From Bryobacterales bacterium (GTDB lineage Bacteria; Acidobacteriota; Terriglobia; Bryobacterales; Bryobacteraceae): a stretch of DNA of 61,445 nt. The notes below the pieces were generated by a model. The model made no database searches. It was not told the DNA's origin and worked only from the letters and a program-made list of their open reading frames with translations. The position numbers and the translations under genes were made by a program. The stretch is taken from contig JAEUQG010000317.1 in assembly GCA_016789755.1 (NCBI GenBank), forward strand, positions 1-61,445, read 5' to 3'. Shown piece by piece: positions 52,482-60,778 of the stretch (position 1 is the first letter of the stretch; each line of letters starts with the position of its first letter).

Positions 52482-52823
52482 TTACTCCTCCTTCGCCGGG
52501 TTCAGGAATAGCGCCATCATGCTCGCCGCCTCCTGCCATTCCCGGGCTTCCCGCTCCGCCAGTTTGTGGCCTGCCCGCGTCAGTTTGTAGAACTTCGCCT
52601 TGCGGTTGTTCCCCGATACTCCCCACTCCGCTACGATCGCGCCCTCCTGCTCCAGCTTCAACAGCGCCGGATAGATCGTGCCGTAGTTCACCGCAAGCCG
52701 GTCTCCGCTCGTCGCCTCGATCCGCCGCGCGATCCCGTACCCGTGCAGCGGCCCCATCGTCTCCAGTGTCTTCAGAATCATCAGCGCCAGCGTACCCTGC
52801 CAAACGTCGTTCTTCTTGCCCAC
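52482..52823 (-). CDS. PadR-family transcriptional regulator
   Basis: 113 aa from GTG 52823 (MGKKNDVWQGTLALMILKTL), with GGAG five bases upstream. The winged helix shows GPLHGYGIARRIEATSGDRL, then VNYGTIYPALLKLEQEGAIV and KFYKLTRAGHKLAE, with a short C-terminal dimerisation helix. It directly precedes the ADOP permease (no gap) and most likely controls it. A palindromic operator overlaps its own promoter. Confidence 0.95.
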   Translation of the reverse strand: MGKKNDVWQGTLALMILKTLETMGPLHGYGIARRIEATSGDRLAVNYGTIYPALLKLEQEGAIVAEWGVSGNNRKAKFYKLTRAGHKLAEREAREWQEAASMMALFLNPAKEE

Positions 52824-52831
52824 ATTAGCTC

Positions 52832-52873
52832 CTATTGGATTCCAATAGTAAACCAGTTCCTATGGGAAAGCAA
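52832..52873 (-). promoter_or_regulatory. PadR-ADOP promoter with overlapping palindromic operator
   Basis: On the minus strand TTGCTT (52873-52868), 17 bases, TACTAT (52850-52845). The palindrome CTATTGGATTCCAATAG (52832-52848; perfect 8-base arms around one T) covers the downstream half of the -10 and the start site. A bound dimer would block initiation, fitting PadR autorepression. GGAG and the GTG start follow immediately. Confidence 0.75.
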
Positions 52874-52888
52874 TAGAATAGTGAAGCA

Positions 52889-53302
52889 ATGAGCCTCTCC
52901 CCCGCCCTGCGCGATTTCGCCGCCCGTTACACCGCCGCCTGGTGTAGCCGGAATCCCGATGCCGTAGCCTCCTTCTTCACCGAAGACGGATCGCTCGCCA
53001 TCAACGGAGCCTCACCCGCCGCCGGCAGAGCCGCCATCGCTGCCGCCGCCCGCTCTTTCATGACCGCGTTCCCCGATCTCCTCGTCGCCTGCGACGGCCT
53101 GCGCGCCTCCCCCGGCGCCATCGAATACCACTGGACGCTCACCGGCACGAACACCGGCCCTGGTGGCACCGGCGCGCCTGTCCGCATCAGCGGCGTCGAG
53201 GTCTGGCAACTCGCCGCCGGCCCGCTCATCGCCCGTTCACAGGGCTCCTTCGATGAGGCCGATTACCATCGCCAGATCCACCGCGCCCCACACTCCCGGT
53301 GA
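52889..53302 (+). CDS. SnoaL/NTF2-like protein
   Basis: 137 aa. A single cone-shaped alpha+beta domain of the SnoaL-like (ester cyclase/NTF2) superfamily: FAARYTAAWCSRNPDAVASF, FTEDGSLAINGASPAAGRAA, AFPDLLVACDGLRA, YHWTLTGTNTGPGGTG and ISGVEVWQLAAGPLIAR. Members bind small hydrophobic molecules or isomerise them; function is not predictable. Divergent from padR with 65 bases between starts, so it may be under the same operator. Confidence 0.88.
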   Translation: MSLSPALRDFAARYTAAWCSRNPDAVASFFTEDGSLAINGASPAAGRAAIAAAARSFMTAFPDLLVACDGLRASPGAIEYHWTLTGTNTGPGGTGAPVRISGVEVWQLAAGPLIARSQGSFDEADYHRQIHRAPHSR

Positions 53303-53439
53303 TTGCCGTTCCTCCCCTTTCTCCCGGCTTCGCTCCCCTTGCATGCGGCCCGAAGCTCCTGCTGCTGGAACAACGCCGGCCAGGAATCGCGACTGCTCCG
53401 TCATCGGGCAATTCGCCCCCGCCTCACTCCATCGAGCTT

Positions 53440-53910
53440 GAGCCGGACCAGGCTTCGAGCGCGGTGCTTGCCGATCCGGTGTACGAAAGCGGGGACATGC
53501 GCCTGTTGCCGGCGGTGTCGGCTGCACGCGGTGCGGGAGAGTCTCTGCGTTTCGCGCGATCGCGCTTTTCGGCGAAGGTGGCGGAAGCAATTTGCCAGGT
53601 TGACGTCGCGTCCGGCCATCGCCTCCGGGTTTGCGGCCACTTGCGAGGCGGTGTTGCAAGCCCGTTGGCGCGCTTTGGGCTGCTTCATTTCGCGGCGCAT
53701 AAGCTGGAATCACGGGCAGACTGGAGCAATCGCCGATCGTGCTGTCGCTGTTGGATGAGCGGGGGCGGGCGGCGGACGCGGGGGAGCCACCGCTCCCGAT
53801 GCGGAACGGGCAACCGGCGGCGGACGCTTTACCTTTCGCCCAGCGATAGGTTCGCAGTCAACCTCGCTGGGCGAATCCTTACTTCTGGGCAGGCTTTATC
53901 TACACGGGGA
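53440..53910 (+). pseudogene. Decayed CHAT-domain (caspase-like) protease remnant
   Basis: Pieces of a CHAT domain are readable only by changing frame. Frame of 53452: SSAVLADPVYESGDMRL, then LLHFAAHKLESRAD around 53680-53720, which holds the catalytic-His motif (usually HFATHG). Frame of 53730: SPIVLSLLDERGRAADAG, an in-frame TAG at 53847-53849, then QPRWANPYFWAGFIYTGN, the typical CHAT C-terminus. The central part with the catalytic Cys (SACQTA type) is missing. So there is at least one frameshift, a stop and an internal deletion. The 5' limit is uncertain; the upstream TPR region usual for such proteins is not visible. Confidence 0.75.
53838..53872. repeat. Long inverted repeat between the CHAT remnant and PEP-CTERM gene 3
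   Basis: GCCCAGCG (53838-53845) plus AGGTT (53848-53852) pair with AACCT (53860-53864) plus CGCTGGGC (53865-53872) around a 7-base loop, with a 2-base AT bulge. It lies 23 bases beyond the stop of the minus-strand PEP-CTERM gene. No T-run follows on either strand, so it is not a classic intrinsic terminator, but it may stabilise the 3' end. Confidence 0.5.
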
Positions 53911-54567
53911 ACCGAACTGCCGGCGGAGCCGCAACAGCGCAAGGCCGAGTGCCGCTAGTGCAAGGCTTGCCGGTTCGGGAACGCCTGGGTCGGTGTCCGG
54001 CTGAACGCTGACGAAGGTGGGCGTCAGGTTCCCGGCGAAGAGGCGGCTTCCACCGGACCATGCCTGAAAGACGCCGCGGCCGTTGATGGCAATGGCGAGC
54101 GTTTCATTGAGTCCGGTGAAGGGGATCGTGTTGTCGAAGCGGAACTCTTGGAGGAAAATCAATTCATCCACCGTCGCGCCAGGGCCCTGCGCCTCCGTGA
54201 ATATGCCGCTTCTGCCCGCCGTTGCGTCGCGCTGGTAGCCGCCGAAGTTGCCGCTGCTGAAGGAATACGTGAGGCCGTTGATGGTGAGTTTCGATGAAAG
54301 CAGAGGCGAGGCCCAGCCCACTACGCTGCTTCCCCCTCTTGTGTCGAAGAATCCGGGTGAGGACTGAATGAAGCCCACCGTCGGATCGACGAGGAATTCC
54401 GCGATGAATGCCTTGCCGGTGAGATCGGAGCCCATGCCGAACCCGAAGACGTTGGCGTCGTCGAACCCGTTCAGTACGGTGCCGGTCCAGGTCACGCTGA
54501 TCGCGCCGTGCGCGGGTTGGACGAGGGCGGCGGCGAAGACAGCCGCGGCCAGATAAGTCGTTTTCAC
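53896..54567 (-). CDS. PEP-CTERM sorting-domain protein (3)
   Basis: 223 aa from GTG 54567, supported by AGGAGGG (54579-54573). The signal peptide is MKTTYLAAAVFAAALVQPAHG. The mature region is beta-rich (ISVTWTGTVLNGFDDANVFG, SSKLTINGLTYSFSSGNFGG). The tail is VPEPASLALAALGLALLRLR plus RQFGSPCR. The frame stays open far upstream into miaB, but that extension is a shadow. The gene is convergent with the CHAT remnant, whose last codons it nearly touches. Confidence 0.88.
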   Translation of the reverse strand: MKTTYLAAAVFAAALVQPAHGAISVTWTGTVLNGFDDANVFGFGMGSDLTGKAFIAEFLVDPTVGFIQSSPGFFDTRGGSSVVGWASPLLSSKLTINGLTYSFSSGNFGGYQRDATAGRSGIFTEAQGPGATVDELIFLQEFRFDNTIPFTGLNETLAIAINGRGVFQAWSGGSRLFAGNLTPTFVSVQPDTDPGVPEPASLALAALGLALLRLRRQFGSPCR

Positions 54568-54689
54568 AAGTACCCTCCTTGGGCCGCGCTCGGCGCAGCT
54601 CCATGTTTTAGGAGTGAGGTTCTTGGGCGGGATATCACGATGAATTTTCGGAGGAATCGGTACTGGAGCGAAAGGTCCCCTCGCGGCAG

Positions 54690-54908
54690 TTACCGGCGGC
54701 GCTCGATATGGACCGGGTAGGTGGCTTGGTCGAGCTTCACTTCCGTCAGGAGCAGGGGCGCTTCGGTGGCAAATCCACGCTGTGCGGCCTCCCGCCAGGC
54801 CTCGGCCTCTCCGGTCGCCAGTTCCTCCGCATCGCCGCCGGACCCCACGTCTACAACCGTTTCGCGATCCCCCTCCCCTGGCCCCGTATAATGAAACAAA
54901 GGGCTCAT
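54690..54908 (-). CDS. Possible small protein divergent from miaB
   Basis: 72 codons starting MSPLFHYTGPGEGDRETVVD and ending TYPVHIERRR. The composition is soluble and acidic (EELATGEAEAWREAAQRG), with third-position GC similar to real genes nearby. That is the only reason to list it. The ATG overlaps the miaB start by 2 bases and no ribosome-binding site can be judged. It could be chance; the 339 bases between PEP-CTERM gene 3 and miaB otherwise show only the miaB promoter. Confidence 0.4.
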   Translation of the reverse strand: MSPLFHYTGPGEGDRETVVDVGSGGDAEELATGEAEAWREAAQRGFATEAPLLLTEVKLDQATYPVHIERRR

Positions 54909-56217
54909 GAAGAAGTTTTACATCGAAACGTTCGGATGCCAGATGAATGTCCACGATTCCGAAAAGGTCATCGGGACCCTCATGGATAAGGGCTACGGTC
55001 AGGTCGAAACACCCGAGGAAGCCGACCTCGTCCTCTATAACACCTGCAGCATCCGCGACAAGGCCGAACAGAAAGTGTTCAGCCGCCTCCAGGAATTCAA
55101 GCGCCACAACAAAGGGAAAACCTTCGGTGTCCTCGGCTGCGTCGCACAACAGGAAGGCGAGCGCATCTTCGAGAAAGCCCCCCACGTTTCCCTTGTCTGT
55201 GGTTCGGCCAGCTACAACCACTTGCCCCAGTTGCTCGTCCAACTCGAAACCGGCAACCGCCGCGTCACCGGCCTCAGCCTCGATACCGAAGACACCTTCG
55301 ATACCCCCATGACGCGCCGTGACAATCCCCACCGCGCCTACATCACCATCATCGAAGGCTGCGACAAAGCCTGCGCCTACTGCGTCGTCCCATACACCCG
55401 CGGACCCGAGCGCAGCCGCGCCTCGGAAAGCGTCCTCGCCGAAGCCCGCCAGCTCGCCGAACTCGGCTATTCCGAAATTCAGTTGCTCGGCCAGAACGTC
55501 AACAGCTATCGCGATCCCTCCGCCGCCGCTTTCACCTTCGCCCAGTTGCTCGATGCTGTCGGACGCGTCCCCGGCATCCGCCGTGTCCGCTTCACCACCT
55601 CGCACCCCCGCGACTTTGGAAAAGATATTATTGACGCCATGGATGAGAACCCGAATCTTTGCAATCAGGTTCATCTCCCCGTGCAGTCCGGCAGCAATCA
55701 TGTTCTCGCCGCCATGCAGCGCCTCTATACTCGCGAAGACTACATGCGCCGCATCGAATGGATGAAAAATTCCCGCCGCAACATCGCCATCACCACCGAC
55801 ATCATCGTCGGCTTCCCCGGCGAATCCGAGCGCGATTTCGATCAGACCCTCGCCCTCCTCGAGGAAGTCGAATACGATTCCATCTTCAGCTTCAAATACT
55901 CCCCTCGTCCCAATACCCCCGCCCTCGGCCTCGATGACCACATCCCCGACGGCGAAAAAGGACGCCGCCTCACTATCCTCCAGGAAAAACAGCGCGGCAT
56001 CCAACTCCGCCGCAACGCCGAATACATCGGAAACATCGAAGAAGTGATGGTGGAAGGCTTCAATAAGGCCACCGGACAGTGGATCGGCCGCACTTCACAA
56101 CACAAAACTCTCAATTTCACCACCGCGCAACCGGCCGGGCAACCGCTCACCGGTACTTACCTGTCCGTGCGCGTGCTGCGAGCGGGGCCCAACTCCCTCG
56201 TCGGCGAGGCCGTCTGA
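54907..56217 (+). CDS. miaB: tRNA-2-methylthio-N6-dimethylallyladenosine synthase
   Basis: 436 aa. It adds a methylthio group to i6A37 of tRNAs. The N-terminal cluster cysteines are in ETFGCQMNVHDSE, YNTCSIRDKAE and LGCVAQQEGE. The radical-SAM motif is CDKACAYCVVPYTRG. A C-terminal TRAM domain follows (QWIGRTSQHKTLNF). TATAAT at 54887-54892 is a likely -10 and would give a leader of only ~7 bases; no strong -35 is seen. The bifunctional nuclease gene follows. Confidence 0.96.
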   Translation: MKKFYIETFGCQMNVHDSEKVIGTLMDKGYGQVETPEEADLVLYNTCSIRDKAEQKVFSRLQEFKRHNKGKTFGVLGCVAQQEGERIFEKAPHVSLVCGSASYNHLPQLLVQLETGNRRVTGLSLDTEDTFDTPMTRRDNPHRAYITIIEGCDKACAYCVVPYTRGPERSRASESVLAEARQLAELGYSEIQLLGQNVNSYRDPSAAAFTFAQLLDAVGRVPGIRRVRFTTSHPRDFGKDIIDAMDENPNLCNQVHLPVQSGSNHVLAAMQRLYTREDYMRRIEWMKNSRRNIAITTDIIVGFPGESERDFDQTLALLEEVEYDSIFSFKYSPRPNTPALGLDDHIPDGEKGRRLTILQEKQRGIQLRRNAEYIGNIEEVMVEGFNKATGQWIGRTSQHKTLNFTTAQPAGQPLTGTYLSVRVLRAGPNSLVGEAV

Positions 56218-56228
56218 AAGGAATCTCC

Positions 56229-56714
56229 ATGGAAGTTGAAATGAAAATCCGCGGCTTGATGATGGATCCGGTCACCAACATGCCCATCGTCATTCTCAAA
56301 GACACCAACGGCAACGCCATCTTGCCCATCTGGGTCGGCATCTACGAAGCTAACGCCATCGCCCTCGAGATTGAAAAAGTCTCCACCCCGCGCCCCATGA
56401 CCCACGATCTCATTAAGACCCTGCTCATGGGCCTTGAAACCAACGTCCGCAAAGTCGTCGTCAGCGAACTCAAAGACGATACCTTCTACGCCCTCATCTG
56501 GCTCGAAAAAGACGGCGAATTGATCACCGTCGATTCGCGCCCCTCCGACGCCCTCGCCCTCGCCCTCCGCCTCGATTGCCCCATCTTCGTCGACGACGCC
56601 GTGCTCAAATCCTCCAAAACGGCCAACACCGTCTCCGACCGCGTCAACAACGACGAACTCCGCCGCTGGCTGGAAAACCTCAACGACGAGGATCTCGGCC
56701 GCTACAAAATGTGA
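56229..56714 (+). CDS. Bifunctional nuclease (BFN/DUF151) family protein
   Basis: 161 aa from ATG 56229 (MEVEMKIRGLMMDPVTNMPI), 11 bases after miaB. The domain core is VILKDTNGNAILPIWVGIYE, PRPMTHDLIKTLLMGL and ITVDSRPSDALALALRLDCP. The C-terminal NNDELRRWLENLNDEDLGRY resembles the UVR-like tail found in many members. The family is widespread next to miaB-like or translation genes; DNase/RNase activity is reported for some members. Its stop overlaps the next ATG (TGATG). Confidence 0.93.
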   Translation: MEVEMKIRGLMMDPVTNMPIVILKDTNGNAILPIWVGIYEANAIALEIEKVSTPRPMTHDLIKTLLMGLETNVRKVVVSELKDDTFYALIWLEKDGELITVDSRPSDALALALRLDCPIFVDDAVLKSSKTANTVSDRVNNDELRRWLENLNDEDLGRYKM

Positions 56715-57016
56715 TGGAAGAAATCCTCGCCCGTCTCGCCGCCGCAAACATTCAGCTTCTCCCCTTGACTCACATCGAGAACCACTTCGTCTTCGAACGC
56801 GACGGCTTCATCTCCCTCGTCGAGCGCGCCCGCGACGGAGGCTTCGGCCGCATCGGCGCCGCCGGGTTGCTGACGGAGCGCGGCATGGCGATGCCCATCG
56901 AACGCTCCTCCCGCATGCTCTTCGTCGCCAAGGGCCTCGAACTGGAAGCTACCGGACAGCAGATAGCCGCCCTCCGCGCCTTCGACAGTGACCTCCGCGC
57001 CGCCCTCGCGCCTTGA
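56714..57016 (+). CDS. Small conserved-looking soluble protein
   Basis: 100 aa: MEEILARLAAANIQLLPLTH, then ENHFVFERDGFISLVERA and GFGRIGAAGLLTERGMAM, ending DSDLRAALAP. No signal peptide or membrane segment and no recognised domain. It is translationally coupled to the bifunctional nuclease, which suggests a linked role. The stop is 26 bases from the convergent SelA-like gene. Confidence 0.78.
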   Translation: MEEILARLAAANIQLLPLTHIENHFVFERDGFISLVERARDGGFGRIGAAGLLTERGMAMPIERSSRMLFVAKGLELEATGQQIAALRAFDSDLRAALAP

Positions 57017-57042
57017 CCGCGGCGAATTACCCGCCGCCCGCT

Positions 57043-58230
57043 TCAATAACGAAGCAGCGGCTTCACCCGCGCCGCAATCTTCTCCGCGTCGCCATCCTTC
57101 ATGCACCATGGGCTGAACACAATCACCCCGTTCCTCACTCGCGACGGATTGGCATGCACGCTCGGATTGCCGCGCTCTAACTCGATGCAAATCTCCATCG
57201 CCGTGCGCGGCGAATCCTTCAGCACCGTTAACTCGAGCGACGGCGTCACGCCGCCCGTCACCTGCACCCGCGCGTGATCGGCATCCGCCAACAAAGCATA
57301 CAGCTTGTCAATGTGTCCGCGAAAACGCTTGCCCCGTGCCTCGTCCGATTCCGCCACGAATTTCTGCAACGCCACCAGCAGCCCGATCACCTGCTCCTTC
57401 CCCACCTTGCACGGCCGCCCGATCCCATGCGGCGGCGCCCCGCACAGCCGCTTCTTGTCAATCAGCGTTTCCGGCGGCGCCCATTGTTCCCAATAAATAT
57501 CCAAATCCAGATTCTGCAGAATCGCCGCCATGATCAAATCGCGTTTCCCCGCCAATATGCCCGAACCCTGCGGCCCCCCGATCGCCTTCCCTCCGCTGAA
57601 CGCAACCAGATCCGCCCCCTCCGCCAGGAACCGTTTCAAATTGCTCGCCGGCGGCAGTTGCCCCGCCGCATCCACTATTACCGGCACCCCTTGCGAATGC
57701 GCCACCCGAGCCACTTCCTCCAGCGCCGGTTGCGATCCCCCGCTGGCCACATATAAGACCGCCGCTGTCTGCGGACCCATCGCTTCCTGTATCTCCCAAC
57801 CTTCCGCATCGCGCACGCCCGCCCCCGCGTACCGGTCCGGCAACCCCACCTCTACAATCTTCGCCCCCGTCGTCCGCACCGCGTGATCGTAAAAGTTTCT
57901 CTGGCTCCGCACCATGATCACTTCGTTCTTCATCCCCTTTGTATCGGGCAGCCGGCTCATCTTCCCCGGATCCAGTCCCGTCATGCACGCCGCAGTCCCC
58001 AGCAATAAGCCCGCCGCCGCGCCCGATGTCACGATGCCGGCCTCAGCCCCGGTCGCTTCCGCCAGCACCTTGCTCGCTCCCGCCTGCAACTCCGCCATCT
58101 CCACGCAGTATGTCGCGGCCTCCGTCATCGCCGCCGCCACCTCCGGATCCAGAAACCCGCCTGAAAGCCGCGTCGACGGCCCCTTCGCATTCACAATCGT
58201 GCGCACGCCGAAACGGTCGTAGATGCTCAT
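57043..58230 (-). CDS. SelA-like PLP enzyme (selenocysteine synthase / D-glucosaminate ammonia-lyase branch)
   Basis: 395 aa. Fold-type I PLP protein of the SelA family: VNAKGPSTRLSGGFLDPEV, GAEAGIVTSGAAAGLLLGTA, VPVIVDAAGQLPP and the Schiff-base lysine in VAFSGGKAIGGPQGSG. True SelA is longer and has an N-terminal tRNA-binding domain; this chain lacks it. No selB, selD or tRNA-Sec lies in the window. It therefore more likely acts on a sugar acid or amino acid (DgaE/YhfS-like) than on tRNA. Confidence 0.88.
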   Translation of the reverse strand: MSIYDRFGVRTIVNAKGPSTRLSGGFLDPEVAAAMTEAATYCVEMAELQAGASKVLAEATGAEAGIVTSGAAAGLLLGTAACMTGLDPGKMSRLPDTKGMKNEVIMVRSQRNFYDHAVRTTGAKIVEVGLPDRYAGAGVRDAEGWEIQEAMGPQTAAVLYVASGGSQPALEEVARVAHSQGVPVIVDAAGQLPPASNLKRFLAEGADLVAFSGGKAIGGPQGSGILAGKRDLIMAAILQNLDLDIYWEQWAPPETLIDKKRLCGAPPHGIGRPCKVGKEQVIGLLVALQKFVAESDEARGKRFRGHIDKLYALLADADHARVQVTGGVTPSLELTVLKDSPRTAMEICIELERGNPSVHANPSRVRNGVIVFSPWCMKDGDAEKIAARVKPLLRY

Positions 58231-58272
58231 CCCTACATTGTTCTACATCTCGCAATATGATTCAGTAGAAGG

Positions 58273-58899
58273 ATGTCCCTGCTCCCCATCGCGCTTGCTC
58301 TGCTCCTTCCAACGCTCCCCGCGCAGGAAACCGCCAAGGAGTGGGTTGAGCGAGGCATGGATCACTTCGTCGCCGGCGAGATCCCCAAGTCTATCGAAGC
58401 CTTCGACAAAGCCGTCAAACTCGATCCCAACGTCGAGCCCCACCTCTGGCAGCGCGGCATCTCTTACTACTACACCGGCCAGTTTGAGGAGGGCCGCAAG
58501 CAGTTTGAGATTCATCGCAAGGTGAATCCCAACGATGTCGAAAATTCCGTTTGGTGGTACCTCTGCATGGCCCGCCTTAACCGCCGTGCCGAAGCCCAGG
58601 AAAAACTCCTCCCCGTCGGCCCCGATGAACGCATCCCCATGACTGAGGTCTACTCTCTTTACTCCGGCAAAGGCTCCGAAAAGGAAGTCCTCGCCGCCAT
58701 GGAGCAGGGCAAGCCCTCCGATCGCGAACTGCGCATGCGCCGCTTCTACGGCTACCTCTACCTCGGCCTTTTCGCCGAGGCCGCCGGCAACGCAGCCAAA
58801 GCCCGTGCCCAAATCCTCAAGGCCGTCCAGCAGAACGTCGGCGGATACATGTGGGAAGTCGCGCGCACCCACCTGGAATCCAAACCGAAACGGCGGTAA
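58273..58899 (+). CDS. Exported TPR-repeat protein
   Basis: 208 aa. The short signal peptide is MSLLPIALALLLPTLPAQ. TPR-like helices follow: AKEWVERGMDHFVAGEIPKS, WQRGISYYYTGQFEEGRKQF, and a third near FYGYLYLGLFAEAAGNAAKA. Layout resembles NlpI-type periplasmic scaffolds but there is no lipobox cysteine. The stop is 10 bases before the beta-helix protein start, so the two are probably co-expressed. Confidence 0.85.
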   Translation: MSLLPIALALLLPTLPAQETAKEWVERGMDHFVAGEIPKSIEAFDKAVKLDPNVEPHLWQRGISYYYTGQFEEGRKQFEIHRKVNPNDVENSVWWYLCMARLNRRAEAQEKLLPVGPDERIPMTEVYSLYSGKGSEKEVLAAMEQGKPSDRELRMRRFYGYLYLGLFAEAAGNAAKARAQILKAVQQNVGGYMWEVARTHLESKPKRR

Positions 58900-58909
58900 T
58901 AATGGTCCC

Positions 58910-60775
58910 GTGATCCTCCTTCTTCTTCTTGCCTCCGTTCTCTGGTCCGCCGAACCCGTTATCGTCTCCACCACCGGCGAAGTACAAACCCTCCACGCTG
59001 CCCGCGACCGCGTCCGCGAACTCAAACGCACCGGCGCGCCCGCCCCTTACACCGTGCGTATCCACGCCGGCCGCTATTTCCTCAACGAATCCCTTCGCCT
59101 CACCGCCGAGGACAGCAACGTCACCTGGGAAGCCGCCCCCGGCGAGCGTGTCCTCATCAGCGGAGCTACGCCCGTCACCGGATGGAAAAAAGGCGCTGCC
59201 TCCCTATGGACCGCCCCCATCGGCGATAGAACATTCCGCCAGCTTTTTGTTTCCGGCCGCCGCGCCCAGCGCGCCCGCACCCCCAACTTCGGCTTCTACC
59301 GCATCGATGGGCCGTCCTCTCAGGACAAGCCCTTCCAGCTCAAATTCCGCGGCGGCGACATCCGCAAGTCATGGGCTGGAACGGACACTGAGGCCATCGT
59401 CTTACTTGCCTGGGCCGACATCCGCATGCCCATCGTTACCGTCGACGACACCGCCCACATTGCCACCCTCACCGGCGACCCGCGCCCGTCCAACAAAGAG
59501 CGAGACGCCCGCTACTTCCTCGAAAATGCTCCCGGTTCCCTCGACGCCGCCGGCGAATGGCAAATCGACCGCGCTGCCGGAACCGTTTCCTATTGGCCCC
59601 TCGCCGGCGAAAACGTCCCCACCGAGGAATTCCTCGCACCCCGCCTCGCCCAACTCGTCCTGCTCGACTCCGTCCGCAACGTCGCCTTCAAAGGTCTCGA
59701 TTTCGCCCATACCGAATGGACCATGCCCCCGAACGGCTATGCCGATACCCAGGCTGCTTCCGCCGTCGGCGCAGCCTTCGACGCCGTCGCCTCGGAAAAC
59801 ATTTCCATCGAGAAATGTCAGTTCCGCCACCTGGGCAATTACGCCATCTGGTTCGGCCGCGGATCGAAAAACAACCGCATCCTCCGCAACGAAATCTACG
59901 ACATCGGCGCCGGCGGCATCCGCATCGGCGAAACCACCCAGCGCCCTTCCGAGGCTGACCGGAACTTCAACAACGAAATCGCCCACAACCACATTCACCA
60001 CCTCGGCCTCGTCTTCCCTCCCGCCGTCGGAGTATTCGTCGCCCAGTCCTCGCGAAACCGTATCGCCCACAACGACATTCACGATCTCTTCTACACCGCC
60101 ATCTCCGTCGGCTGGACCTGGGGCTACGGCCCCAATCAGTCCAAGGAAAATATCGTCGAGTTCAACCACCTCCACCACATCGGCATGGAAATGCTCAGCG
60201 ACATGGGCGGCATCTACACCCTCGGCATGCAGCCCGGCACCGTCATCCGTAACAACCTCATCCACGACATCGCCTCGTTCACTTACGGCGGCTGGGGCAT
60301 CTATCCCGATGAAGGCTCCAGCCACATGCTCATCGAAAACAACGTCGTCTACCGCTGCGCCAGTTCCGGCTTCCACCAGCACTACGGTATGCAGAACACC
60401 GTCCGCAACAATATCTTCGCCTTCAACCGCGATTACCAGTTGATGCGCACCCGCGTCGAGCCCCACCTCTCCTTCACCATGGAACGCAACATTATCCTGT
60501 TCGACCGCGGCCGCCTGCTCGGCAGCAACTGGACCGGCGACCAGTTCCGCATGGACTACAACCTCTACTACGATATGCGCGGCGGCGATCTGCGCCTCGC
60601 CGGTAAGTCCTGGCAGGAATGGCAAGCCTCAGGCCAGGACGTGCATTCGCGCAACGCCGACCCCCTCTTCGTCAACGCCGCCGGCGGCGACTTCCGCCTC
60701 CGTGAAGGTTCGCCCGCGCTCGAACTCGGCTTCAAGCCCATCGACCTCAGCCGCGTCGGACCGCAACTGGAGTAG
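58910..60775 (+). CDS. Secreted right-handed parallel beta-helix protein
   Basis: 621 aa from GTG 58910, giving a signal peptide (MILLLLLASVLWSAEPV). The chain shows many beta-helix turns with Asn ladders (NIIVEFNHLHHIGMEML-like repeats: ENISIEKCQFRHLGNYAIWF, KNNRILRNEIYDIGAGGIRI, FNNEIAHNHIHHLGLVFPPA, ENNVVYRCASSGFHQHYG). This fold is shared by pectate lyases and other carbohydrate-active proteins, so it is a likely extracellular polysaccharide lyase or hydrolase. The active-site residues cannot be assigned. Confidence 0.88.
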   Translation: MILLLLLASVLWSAEPVIVSTTGEVQTLHAARDRVRELKRTGAPAPYTVRIHAGRYFLNESLRLTAEDSNVTWEAAPGERVLISGATPVTGWKKGAASLWTAPIGDRTFRQLFVSGRRAQRARTPNFGFYRIDGPSSQDKPFQLKFRGGDIRKSWAGTDTEAIVLLAWADIRMPIVTVDDTAHIATLTGDPRPSNKERDARYFLENAPGSLDAAGEWQIDRAAGTVSYWPLAGENVPTEEFLAPRLAQLVLLDSVRNVAFKGLDFAHTEWTMPPNGYADTQAASAVGAAFDAVASENISIEKCQFRHLGNYAIWFGRGSKNNRILRNEIYDIGAGGIRIGETTQRPSEADRNFNNEIAHNHIHHLGLVFPPAVGVFVAQSSRNRIAHNDIHDLFYTAISVGWTWGYGPNQSKENIVEFNHLHHIGMEMLSDMGGIYTLGMQPGTVIRNNLIHDIASFTYGGWGIYPDEGSSHMLIENNVVYRCASSGFHQHYGMQNTVRNNIFAFNRDYQLMRTRVEPHLSFTMERNIILFDRGRLLGSNWTGDQFRMDYNLYYDMRGGDLRLAGKSWQEWQASGQDVHSRNADPLFVNAAGGDFRLREGSPALELGFKPIDLSRVGPQLE

Positions 60776-60778
60776 GCT

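Noticed and set aside
53299..53958. A 219-codon plus-strand open frame over the SnoaL/PEP-CTERM gap
   Set aside because: Only part of it has CHAT-like residues; the match jumps to another frame and meets a stop, so I treat the region as a pseudogene rather than an intact protein.
53896..56004. A 702-codon minus-strand frame extending PEP-CTERM gene 3 into miaB
   Set aside because: The part beyond 54567 is antisense to miaB and the signal peptide plus ribosome-binding site fix the start at 54567.
57043..58230. Bona fide selenocysteine synthase (selA)
   Set aside because: It is shorter than SelA, lacks the N-terminal tRNA-binding region, and no other selenocysteine gene is nearby.
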